From the IMG/VR virus record IMGVR_UViG_3300006305_000016, positions 1-26,216 of that record: a stretch of DNA of 26,216 nucleotides; one strand, 5' to 3'. Both the position numbers and the translations under genes were made by a program. The notes below the pieces were generated by a model, which had not been told where the DNA came from, searched no databases, and saw only the letters and a list, made by a program, of their open reading frames with translations. Source of the stretch: a virus. This document shows positions 1 through 6,359 of the stretch, piece by piece (position 1 is the stretch's first letter; every line of letters begins with the position of its first letter).

Positions 1-1308
1 AATCGGTAAATACTTGTTTATTATCTTTGTTTTGATACCAGTGTCCATTAATAGATTTCTTGCAACATCTACATAAAACTTATCTTCTCTTAACTTAGTA
101 ATCTGTTCCTCTTGTAGTTTACATCTTTCTGATAGTCTTGTAAGTTTAACTTTATCTTCTTCAGATACCTCACCTTTCTTCATAGCCTGTATCTGTATAT
201 TTGTTTGTCTAATTAATCTTTCCATATGTGCTATGGAAGTACATATCTTTGCAACCTCAACTTCTTTCTCTCTAATTTGTTTTGATAACATCTCTATACC
301 TTTAAGAAGTTGTTCTTTATCATCTAGTTCTATTTTAAGTTTGTCTATACCACTATTAAGTTCTTGTATTCTTTTTGACTTCTCTTCTATCTTTTGTTTC
401 TTCAATTCTAGTTCTATATCTTGAGTACAAACTGGACAAGTTTCATTATTCTCAAAGAATTCTTTTTGTCTTTTATTCTCATCTACTCTATTAGATAATT
501 TAGCTTCCATTTTATGATACTCACGAATACTACTTTTAACATTTTCTTTTTGTGATGTTTCTGGTTCTAAACTTTTTATTTCTAATTTTATCTTATCTGC
601 TTTCTCTTGTTCTGACAACACAACTCTTTCACTATCAAATACTAAATGTTCTTTTTCTTCTATTATTCGTTCTTTGTTTTTTCTTATGTCTTCAATGTAT
701 TTGTTTTGTAAATCTATCTTTTCTTTTGATAGTCTAAATTCATATTCTATTGATTTTAATTCTTCAGAAACTTCTTTTACTTTATGTTTCAATAAAAAGT
801 TCATCAAAGAAAATATCTTAATATCTAATATATCTTCTACTACTTCTCTTCTATCTTTACTTCTTAATTGCATAAAAGGAATAAATGTTGAAGAGCCTAG
901 TATTACGACTTGAGTAAATGAACGATAATTTAATTTAAGGATTTGTTGTTCTAATATCTTTTGTGTATCTAATGCATTTGCATCTTGATTCATCATACGA
1001 CCATTACAATATATTTCAAATATATTTGGTTTCATACCACGAATAATTTTAAAATTATTTTTCTGTATTACAAATTCTATCTCAACAATAGTTCCCCCTA
1101 AGTTAATAGAGTTAACAAGTTGTGATTTACTTATAGTTCTAAATGGTTTATTGAACAATACAAAACATAGTGCATCAAGAACTGTTGATTTACCAGAACC
1201 ATTTTCTCCGACTATGAGTGTTGTAGGACTTCTATCTAATTGAACTTCTAAGAAATAATTACCAGTAGATAGAAAATTCTTCCATCTAACTTTCTTGAAT
1301 ATTATCAA
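1..1308 (-). CDS. 46: Recombination endonuclease large subunit gp46 (partial, 3' end outside window)
   Basis: SbcC/Rad50-type ATPase that pairs with gp47 to resect DNA ends for recombination-dependent replication. The frame is open from position 1308 to the window edge (436 codons seen, no stop), so the C-terminal half with Walker B lies outside. The Walker A motif GENGSGKST is at residues 34-42. A long charged coiled coil follows, broken by a zinc-hook CPVC at 291-294. The T4 protein has the same order (Walker A, coiled coil, CPTC hook). The chosen start is TTG at 1308, giving MIIFKKVRWKNFLSTGN, which matches the N-terminus of marine T4-like gp46 proteins. The ATG nearby at 1285 is out of frame and gives only eight codons. 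The start lies inside the end of the upstream small gene (1286-1528), suggesting translational coupling. Family assignment is secure; the start codon is an inference. Confidence 0.95.
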   Translation of the reverse strand, partial: MIIFKKVRWKNFLSTGNYFLEVQLDRSPTTLIVGENGSGKSTVLDALCFVLFNKPFRTISKSQLVNSINLGGTIVEIEFVIQKNNFKIIRGMKPNIFEIYCNGRMMNQDANALDTQKILEQQILKLNYRSFTQVVILGSSTFIPFMQLRSKDRREVVEDILDIKIFSLMNFLLKHKVKEVSEELKSIEYEFRLSKEKIDLQNKYIEDIRKNKERIIEEKEHLVFDSERVVLSEQEKADKIKLEIKSLEPETSQKENVKSSIREYHKMEAKLSNRVDENKRQKEFFENNETCPVCTQDIELELKKQKIEEKSKRIQELNSGIDKLKIELDDKEQLLKGIEMLSKQIREKEVEVAKICTSIAHMERLIRQTNIQIQAMKKGEVSEEDKVKLTRLSERCKLQEEQITKLREDKFYVDVARNLLMDTGIKTKIINKYLPI

Positions 1309-1528
1309 TCTTTATTTCACTTTCTGTTTCAATAACAACTCTTGCACCACAAGATAAAATTGGTTTATCATTACCACCATAATACATTTTAGATGGCCCT
1401 AATATCTCCACACTATGACAGTATGTATTTTTCTTACCCTCTTTGATTGTAATAACTGGTTCATTAGTTCCGTGTTTTTTGTTTGCACGAATCTTGTGTT
1501 GATTTACATGAATATATTTTTTAGTCAT
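1286..1528 (-). CDS. Conserved small phage protein of unknown function upstream of gp46
   Basis: An 80-residue basic, hydrophilic protein with no signal peptide or membrane segment. It begins MTKKYIHVNQHKIRANKK, and the centre (TIKEGKKNTYCHSVEILGPS) looks like a short beta-rich domain. I recognise the style of a small conserved protein found beside gp46 in marine T4-like phages but know no function for it. Its 3' end overlaps the TTG start of gp46 by 23 bases, so the two are probably co-translated. It is preceded by a good sigma70-type promoter ending only eight bases before the ATG, so this gene begins a transcription unit with gp46. The ATG at 1528 is the only reasonable start. Confidence 0.75.
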   Translation of the reverse strand: MTKKYIHVNQHKIRANKKHGTNEPVITIKEGKKNTYCHSVEILGPSKMYYGGNDKPILSCGARVVIETESEIKIDNIQES

Positions 1529-1536
1529 AAATTCCT

Positions 1537-1564
1537 ATTCTATCATATTTTTTTATTTTGTCAA
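1537..1564 (-). promoter_or_regulatory. Sigma70-type promoter for the small gene and gp46
   Basis: On the minus strand, TTGACA (1564-1559) is followed by a 16-base spacer and TAGAAT (1542-1537): six of six and five of six matches to consensus. The -35 box overlaps the TGA stop of the gene at 1561-2058. The usual start site, about seven bases past the -10 box, falls near 1530, just before the ATG at 1528, so the transcript would have almost no leader and the AGGA at 1536-1533 would not be included. Promoter quality is read from sequence; the start site is inferred. Confidence 0.7.
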
Positions 1565-2058
1565 TCCTCATCTTTACAAATACCCATAATCAACCCTAAA
1601 AACATTTTACCTGGCGGTGCAATGATTCTAATACCAGAGTTAGGAGGCATCACTATGAAACTACCTTCTTTAAGTGGTAATTTAAATATACCTTTCTCAC
1701 CAGTTTGTATATCTAAGTCAATACAGTCTGGTGTGCAACAAGGTACATATAACATTCTATGATGTGATGGAACATCTGTTGCTTTATTAAAATCTGCCTG
1801 AACTACATAATATTTACCCAATCCAACATCTTCTAATAATTTCATTAGTTTATCAAATAGTGGTTGCATCCAATCGTGTTCAGTTACATCTGCAAACCTT
1901 TTATCTTCTGTAAAAACATCTTTTGCAACATCAAGGAAATTCTCGTGAAAGGATAACGCTTGACTATGCAAAAGAGTTTTATCATTCTTATTACGATTTT
2001 CACCTATCCAAATAGAACCTTTTGGATGAACATCTTTTATTTCACTAAATTTAATCAT
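1561..2058 (-). CDS. Unknown 165-residue protein downstream of pstS
   Basis: I do not recognise this protein. It is soluble, with no signal peptide or membrane helix. The C-terminal third (KLPLKEGSFIVMPPNSGIR and following) has the alternating hydrophobic pattern of a beta barrel such as a cupin or 2OG-oxygenase fold. However, no HxD motif with a distal His is evident, so no enzyme call is made. Visible residues include HSQALSFHENFLD near 31-43 and a cysteine pair CCTPDC around 107-112. The ATG lies inside the end of pstS (overlap 2051-2058), with the stop codon of pstS just after it, so translation is probably coupled. It may act in the same host-support role as pstS, but that is only positional. 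Confidence 0.7.
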   Translation of the reverse strand: MIKFSEIKDVHPKGSIWIGENRNKNDKTLLHSQALSFHENFLDVAKDVFTEDKRFADVTEHDWMQPLFDKLMKLLEDVGLGKYYVVQADFNKATDVPSHHRMLYVPCCTPDCIDLDIQTGEKGIFKLPLKEGSFIVMPPNSGIRIIAPPGKMFLGLIMGICKDED

Positions 2059-3022
2059 TAAGTGGTATGAGTCCTTTATCTATTAAATATCCGTCTTCAC
2101 CTATTGCTCTATCAGATGTAAATTCTTTTGTATATTCTCTAATGCCTGGAATTACAGCTGCGTGTGCATCTTTTACATAAAACCATAATGACCTAGAAAT
2201 AGGATATGTACCATTACTAATTAATTCAAATTCTGGACTAACACCATTAATTGTTGCAGGCTTTACTTTATCTCTATTTTCATCTAAAAAAGAATAACCA
2301 AATATACCTAATGAATCTGGGTTTGTTATCAATTTTTCAATTATTAGATTGTCGTTCTCACCAGCTTCTATATATACACCATCTGTTCTTATTGCACGAC
2401 ATTCGGATTTATATAATTTTTTATTACTTTCTTTAAGTTTTTTTCTCTCTGGATAAGTTTTACAACCTCTTTCAATACCAAGTTCGTTTAATGCATCTCT
2501 AGTACCAGATGTTGGTGGTGGGCCGTAAACAACAATAGGTAAGTCTGGATATGTTGGATTTATTTCTATCCATTTTTTATATGGATTAGGTTTGACAGTT
2601 TTACCATCAATGTCTGCTGGTACATCTTTTGCAAGTGCAAGATATAAATCTCTTAAAGATAAATGAAAGTTTACACCTTTTTTTGAGTTTGCAATCGCAA
2701 TACCATCATATCCTATTTTAACTTCTGTAATATCTTTGATACCGTTCTTTTTACAATTATCTATTTCTGTTTGTTTTATTCTTCTTGATGCATTTGTTAT
2801 ATCTGGGTGTTGTGTGCCTAGTCCAGCACAAAATAATTTTAATCCACCACCAGAACCAGTTGACTCAACTACTGGTGTTTTAAATCCACTAGTCTTACCG
2901 AATCGTTCTGCAACAGTTGTTGCGAATGGATATACAGTAGAACTACCTACTATTTTAATTTGGTCTCTTGCAAATAAGTTTGTTGCAAATAATAATGTAA
3001 ATATAAATAAAAAGTTTCTCAT
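2051..3022 (-). CDS. pstS: Periplasmic phosphate-binding protein PstS (auxiliary metabolic gene)
   Basis: Substrate-binding protein of the high-affinity phosphate ABC transporter, expected to be exported and to supply the host PstCAB transporter during infection. The N-terminus is a clear Sec signal peptide: MRN, a hydrophobic run FLFIFTLLFATNLF, and cleavage after Ala18. The mature protein has the phosphate-binding hallmarks: GSSTVYPF at 26-33, the ESTGSGGG loop at 53-60, an aspartate in DITNASRR (74-81), and the SGTRD helix cap at 172-176. At 323 residues it is of normal length and intact. It resembles proteobacterial PstS more than cyanobacterial types, which hints at the host. It follows gp47 by nine bases with a strong GGAGAAGG ribosome site. 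I see no separate promoter or Pho box, so it should be transcribed with the recombination genes rather than by host phosphate control. Confidence 0.92.
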   Translation of the reverse strand: MRNFLFIFTLLFATNLFARDQIKIVGSSTVYPFATTVAERFGKTSGFKTPVVESTGSGGGLKLFCAGLGTQHPDITNASRRIKQTEIDNCKKNGIKDITEVKIGYDGIAIANSKKGVNFHLSLRDLYLALAKDVPADIDGKTVKPNPYKKWIEINPTYPDLPIVVYGPPPTSGTRDALNELGIERGCKTYPERKKLKESNKKLYKSECRAIRTDGVYIEAGENDNLIIEKLITNPDSLGIFGYSFLDENRDKVKPATINGVSPEFELISNGTYPISRSLWFYVKDAHAAVIPGIREYTKEFTSDRAIGEDGYLIDKGLIPLND

Positions 3023-3031
3023 TTCCTTCTC

Positions 3032-4099
3032 CTACATTTCCATATTACTAGCCTCAACATACAATCCTTTTAACATTGTCTTGAGTCTATTTTTATCTAA
3101 GTTATTCACATCTAGTTCATCAACATATGAATCTAATAAAGTAACTGTGTCTTGTGCATTTTCAATAATTTCATTTTTTACATTCTCTGCTTTTAAATCT
3201 GAAAAGTCCTCTATAATTTTAACATCGTGTGCTTTAGACTCTGTTAAAACTTTGTCTACAAACTTGTCAAACATATATAAGTCTTTTTTATTAACAACTA
3301 TTAGTTTGACATATTTGTCTTTTAAATCTTTTATCTGATTGAAATTGTAGTCTTGACCATTAGAATCATCATAATAAACTTTTTTGAATATTGTATGTGG
3401 ATTGATTATTCTTTCTAATTCTCTTGTTTCTGTATCAAATATATGAAACCCTTTTGGACACTTATCATCGTTCCAATATATTTGATAAGGTGTTCCTAAA
3501 TAAAATATATGTCCGTCATCTGACTTTTTGTGAAAGTGTCCAGACATTACCATATCAAACCTATTAAACTCTGATTTATCCATACCAGTCTCACTTGGAA
3601 AACCGTGATGCATTTCAAATCCCTTTATCTCAAGGTGACCCATTGCAACTGTAGCCTTTGTCTTTTGCATCTTCTCAAGTGTACTGTTGTAATTTGTTGA
3701 ATTTATCCAAGGTAGAAAAAATATAGGTATATCAAACTCAACAGTTTCTGCTTCTCTATATATCTTTATGTTCTCATAACGATTACCAATCAACTCATCA
3801 AGTGAATTTACTTCATTAGTGTTCTTAAAGTATGTATCGTGATTACCCACTATCATGTGTACATTTATATCATTTGTCACAAAAGTTTCACAAAACTGTT
3901 CTCTGAAATCTTTTGCAGTTTTATATGACACAAACTTTCTTCTATCCATTACATCACCTAAATGAATACAAGTTTTTATATTATGTTCTTTGAGATAAGG
4001 AAAGAATATATCCTCGTAGAATTTATAAAAATATGTGTTAAAGTGGTCGTGGTCATTTCTTGCACCGAAATGAGTGTCCGTAACTAAAGCTATCTTCAT
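3032..4099 (-). CDS. 47: Recombination endonuclease nuclease subunit gp47
   Basis: SbcD/Mre11-type metallophosphoesterase, the catalytic partner of gp46 in DNA end resection. All phosphoesterase motifs are present in order: DTHFG (D8, H10), HLGDVMDRR (D49), VGNHDTY (N86, H87, D88), GHLEIKG (H155) and SGHFHKK (187-192). The length of 355 residues is close to the T4 protein (339). It starts at an ATG three bases after the thermonuclease stop and is followed by pstS, so gp47 and gp46 are separated by three cargo or unknown genes. Assignment is secure from motifs and synteny. Confidence 0.96.
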   Translation of the reverse strand: MKIALVTDTHFGARNDHDHFNTYFYKFYEDIFFPYLKEHNIKTCIHLGDVMDRRKFVSYKTAKDFREQFCETFVTNDINVHMIVGNHDTYFKNTNEVNSLDELIGNRYENIKIYREAETVEFDIPIFFLPWINSTNYNSTLEKMQKTKATVAMGHLEIKGFEMHHGFPSETGMDKSEFNRFDMVMSGHFHKKSDDGHIFYLGTPYQIYWNDDKCPKGFHIFDTETRELERIINPHTIFKKVYYDDSNGQDYNFNQIKDLKDKYVKLIVVNKKDLYMFDKFVDKVLTESKAHDVKIIEDFSDLKAENVKNEIIENAQDTVTLLDSYVDELDVNNLDKNRLKTMLKGLYVEASNMEM

Positions 4100-4102
4100 T
4101 AT

Positions 4103-4534
4103 TTAATCAATCAAACCTTGTGCTTTTAAATATGATATGTTCTTTAATTGTTGTTCTTTTATGAGTTCTTTTGATTGACCCTCATATGCAACACCTACAT
4201 TATGTTTTATCATATACTCAACTATACCCATTCTTCTATCTTCTTGACCATCATATATATCAAAGTCCCCAAGTGTTCTTCCAAACTTACCAGATTTGTC
4301 TTTAGTTGTTTTGAGAACTTGTGTAGAACCAACTGGTAAGAAACCCTCAACAACACCCTTTGCATATAGACCAGCTTTCTTTTCCTCTGGGTCTCTTGTC
4401 CTTGATTCTGGAGTATCTATACCATTCAGTCTTATTCTTTCTTTCCACAACCAAGTATTGAAACCTAAATCTATATTAACATCAACAGTATCGCCATCAA
4501 CGACCCTTACTATCTCGCATTTATATTCATACAT
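4103..4534 (-). CDS. Staphylococcal-nuclease-like thermonuclease
   Basis: A 143-residue SNase-fold nuclease that should cut DNA or RNA with calcium. Every catalytic position of staphylococcal nuclease has a counterpart: VDGDTVDV (13-19) for the first acidic metal ligands, R35 in RIRLNGIDTPES, metal ligands D40 and T41, general base E43, and R86 in GKFGRTLGD. There is no signal peptide, so it should act in the infected cell, perhaps in host DNA breakdown or recycling of nucleotides. That role is inference. It sits between a SAP/HeH-like mini-protein and gp47 in the gp55 transcription unit. Such genes occur in marine T4-like phages. Confidence 0.9.
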   Translation of the reverse strand: MYEYKCEIVRVVDGDTVDVNIDLGFNTWLWKERIRLNGIDTPESRTRDPEEKKAGLYAKGVVEGFLPVGSTQVLKTTKDKSGKFGRTLGDFDIYDGQEDRRMGIVEYMIKHNVGVAYEGQSKELIKEQQLKNISYLKAQGLID

Positions 4535-4536
4535 TA

Positions 4537-4719
4537 TTATTTTCCGTTAATATGTGACCAAAGTTGTTCAACCAAGTCATCTTTAAGATATCTTCTATCT
4601 AATTCTATTCCGTGTTTACGGCCTAGTGTTTCCAATTCTCTTTTAGTCATTGTTAAAAGTCTTGACTTTTTAATTGGTTTTGGTTTTGGTTTAAATAGAT
4701 TCGTAATGAAACTAAACAT
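4537..4719 (-). CDS. Small protein with SAP/HeH-like helical motif
   Basis: A 60-residue protein. I place the start at ATG 4719 (MFSFITNLFK) because AGGAGA lies six bases upstream. The longer frame to 4764 runs back into the glutaredoxin gene without a ribosome site. A lysine/proline linker (KPKPKPIKK) is followed by a helix-extended-helix pattern, LTKRELETLGRKHGIELDRR-like, over residues 22-56. This resembles SAP, LEM or Rho-N domains that bind nucleic acid. The short aromatic N-terminus (FSFITNLF) could be a membrane or protein anchor. The role is unknown; nucleic-acid binding is inferred from the pattern and from the adjoining nuclease genes. Confidence 0.7.
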   Translation of the reverse strand: MFSFITNLFKPKPKPIKKSRLLTMTKRELETLGRKHGIELDRRYLKDDLVEQLWSHINGK

Positions 4720-4720
4720 A

Positions 4721-5008
4721 CTATTCTCCTTTGTATCCGTCAATGTGTTTCCATTGACTATCATATATGTAAGATTTTAAATCATCATATCCACCGATGT
4801 GTTTGTTCTTTTCATTCCATATTTGTGGAACAGTTTTGAACCCTTGTTTTTTAAAATCTTCTCTTATATCATCATTTGATACATTGTGTTCTTCATAATC
4901 TATGTTAAAGTTTTCCATAAGTTTTTTAGCTTTATCACAATAAACACAAGTATCTGCTGTAATGATTCTGTATTTAACTCTTTTTTTTATGTAATTATCT
5001 AAGTTCAT
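4721..5008 (-). CDS. grx: Glutaredoxin
   Basis: A 95-residue thioredoxin-fold redox protein. It has the dithiol active site CVYC at 21-24, the cis-proline loop TVPQIW (59-64) and the glutathione-binding GGYDDL (72-77). It is likely to reduce ribonucleotide reductase or other disulfides in the cytoplasm during phage nucleotide synthesis. The ATG overlaps the gp55 stop codon (ATGA), so expression is coupled to the late sigma factor. Glutaredoxins near gp55 and gp47 are usual in marine T4-like phages. The tail after residue 80 is a short extension. Confidence 0.93.
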   Translation of the reverse strand: MNLDNYIKKRVKYRIITADTCVYCDKAKKLMENFNIDYEEHNVSNDDIREDFKKQGFKTVPQIWNEKNKHIGGYDDLKSYIYDSQWKHIDGYKGE

Positions 5009-5550
5009 TTTTCCTCATAAAAATTTTCTAAACTCTTTTTAGTTTCTTTTTTCTTAGAACTATTTGCTTTGTAAACTTCTTGGCCATCTTGTGGTAACAT
5101 ATTCTTTTGTAAATAATCCATATATTGATTACCATAGTTTGTATCATCTAAGGGATTCTGGTCAAAGGTAGGCATCATATTCTTTTCTATTATTTTATGT
5201 TTAGTGTGTGTTTGTTTTTTTTCTTTTTGTATTCTACGAATAAATGCATAGTATATTATTTGTGTAAAATATGAAAAGGGGTTCTTTGATTTTTCTGGGT
5301 CAAAATTTTTTACATATTGTAGACAGTTTTCTATACCATCACCTATCATCTCTTCTTTAAATGTATAGTTTATAAAGTTAGGTCTAAATGATAAGTGTTG
5401 TGCAATCTTTAAAAAACACTCACCAATATAATCTGTTACTGGTGGAGCTTCTTCTCCTAAAGATTCTGCATCTTTTACTTTTTCTTTCCACTCTGTGATT
5501 GCCTCTAAGAATTGTTTATTGTTAACATAATGTTTTGCATTTGCAGCCAA
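5005..5550 (-). CDS. 55: Late-transcription sigma factor gp55
   Basis: Phage sigma factor that directs host RNA polymerase to TATAAATA late promoters, helped by the sliding clamp and gp33 (not in this window). The 181-residue protein aligns by eye with T4 gp55 (185 residues). Shared stretches include YVNNKQFLEAITEWK at the N-terminus, then FRPNFINYTFKEEMIGDGIENCLQYVKNFD and the NPFSYFTQIIYYAFIRRIQKEKK segment, the sigma region 2 core. The start is TTG at 5550, seven bases after an AAGGA site; no ATG upstream keeps the frame. It is the first gene after a 121-base gap with a sigma70-type promoter, as expected for a gene needed before late expression. The late boxes elsewhere in this window are its likely targets. 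Confidence 0.94.
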   Translation of the reverse strand: MAANAKHYVNNKQFLEAITEWKEKVKDAESLGEEAPPVTDYIGECFLKIAQHLSFRPNFINYTFKEEMIGDGIENCLQYVKNFDPEKSKNPFSYFTQIIYYAFIRRIQKEKKQTHTKHKIIEKNMMPTFDQNPLDDTNYGNQYMDYLQKNMLPQDGQEVYKANSSKKKETKKSLENFYEEK

Positions 5551-5571
5551 TATATTTTCCTTGTATTCATT

Positions 5572-5599
5572 ACTTTAACATATTTTATTTTATTGTCAA
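5572..5599 (-). promoter_or_regulatory. Sigma70-type promoter for the gp55 operon
   Basis: Minus-strand TTGACA (5599-5594), a 16-base spacer and TAAAGT (5577-5572, four of six matches). The predicted transcript starts near 5565 and keeps the AAGGA ribosome site at 5561-5557 ahead of the TTG start. This would be a middle or early promoter for gp55, glutaredoxin, thermonuclease, gp47 and pstS. The weak -10 box lowers confidence. Confidence 0.55.
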
Positions 5600-5623
5600 C
5601 CATATAAAAAAATAAATTACCTA

Positions 5624-5651
5624 TTGACAAAATATTTTTGGGTGTTATACT
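5624..5651 (+). promoter_or_regulatory. Plus-strand sigma70-type promoter, antisense to the next gene
   Basis: TTGACA (5624-5629), a 16-base spacer and TATACT (5646-5651): six of six and five of six matches. It points into the 3' end of the minus-strand gene at 5672-6115. No plausible plus-strand coding sequence follows, so if active it makes an antisense or non-coding RNA. It could also be a chance match in AT-rich DNA. Confidence 0.45.
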
Positions 5652-5671
5652 TATTCTTGTATTGATTGAAA

Positions 5672-6115
5672 TTAGTGTTTAGTTTCATCATAATCATAAG
5701 GTACATTTTGATATTCATCAATTAATTCTTCCATATCGGATTCTTCTAATGTAGTTTTCTGTTCTTTGACTTCAATATTGTCGTCATTTACTTTTAATTC
5801 ATCACCGTCTTTATTTCTATATCGTTCAGCATCATCATATCTTTTTAATATATATTCATAATATTTACATAACCCAATGTTTACTTCATAGTGTAGAACG
5901 ACTTGAGTTTTTTCTATTGCAAATACTTTATCTTTAGTAAATGTAGCCCACTTACGAAGTGCAAGATTTTCTTCATATTTACCATCTTTTCCCATAGTAT
6001 TTACCGTACACATCTTCATAGGATATCCTACTTTAAAATATCCATTTTCAGCATTGTGTAACTTACAAATGATTTCATCACCATTTGATAGTTTCATTAT
6101 TCGGTAACTACTCAT
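5672..6115 (-). CDS. Conserved phage protein with possible small-barrel (Sm-like) N-terminus
   Basis: A 147-residue hydrophilic protein. The first 70 residues (IMKLSNGDEIICKL, then GYFKVGYPMKMCTV and LALRKWATF) have the strand pattern G-D-E-I-I-C-K of a small beta barrel similar to LSm/Hfq-type folds. The second half is acidic and probably disordered (DDNIEVKEQ, ESDMEELIDEY). Proteins of this style occur near uvsW in marine T4-like phages without known function. The ATG at 6115 lies eight bases inside the preceding gene. It is the last gene of the uvsY-led chain. The fold suggestion is weak. Confidence 0.7.
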   Translation of the reverse strand: MSSYRIMKLSNGDEIICKLHNAENGYFKVGYPMKMCTVNTMGKDGKYEENLALRKWATFTKDKVFAIEKTQVVLHYEVNIGLCKYYEYILKRYDDAERYRNKDGDELKVNDDNIEVKEQKTTLEESDMEELIDEYQNVPYDYDETKH

Positions 6116-6359
6116 TCCACAACCTTAACTTTTTATCCATTGGTTTCCATTCAACTGGGGGTTCATCTAACTTAGCTCTATTTAAATTTACATTTTCCCA
6201 GAAGTGTTCAAAAACCTCTTCTTTTGTTTCCATTATATTAAATTCAAATTCTTCATACATCTTATCAATTCTTTTTTTTATCTTTTCTTTATTATACTCA
6301 ATCTTTCTTTTATAGTCATACATTTCTTTAAATTTTTCATAATCCTTTTCATTTATCAT
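6108..6359 (-). CDS. Small unknown protein downstream of uvsW
   Basis: An 83-residue, highly charged protein. The first 45 residues are almost entirely helical in composition (KDYEKFKEMYDYKRKIEYNK region), a likely coiled coil. The C-terminus contains EPPVEWKPMDKKLRLW. It has no signal peptide or membrane segment. The ATG overlaps the uvsW stop codon (ATGA), and its own end overlaps the next gene by eight bases, so it is translated in a coupled chain. I do not recognise the family. Confidence 0.65.
   Translation of the reverse strand: MINEKDYEKFKEMYDYKRKIEYNKEKIKKRIDKMYEEFEFNIMETKEEVFEHFWENVNLNRAKLDEPPVEWKPMDKKLRLWNE

Larger units (their letters stand above)
5551..5671. other. 121-base intergenic region with divergent promoters
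   Basis: The longest non-coding gap in the window. It holds two TTGACA boxes facing away from each other: 5599-5594 on the minus strand toward gp55, and 5624-5629 on the plus strand. Together they form an imperfect inverted repeat (TTGTCAA at 5593-5599, TTGACAA at 5624-5630) around a very AT-rich 24-base centre. No hairpin with a terminal T-run was found, so it does not look like a terminator. Confidence 0.55.

Noticed and set aside
3002-3009. TATAAATA on the plus strand
   Set aside because: It lies within the pstS signal-peptide coding region and no plus-strand gene follows.
2736-3338. A 200-codon plus-strand frame across the pstS/gp47 junction
   Set aside because: It lies wholly antisense to two intact, motif-bearing genes and looks like a compositional shadow.
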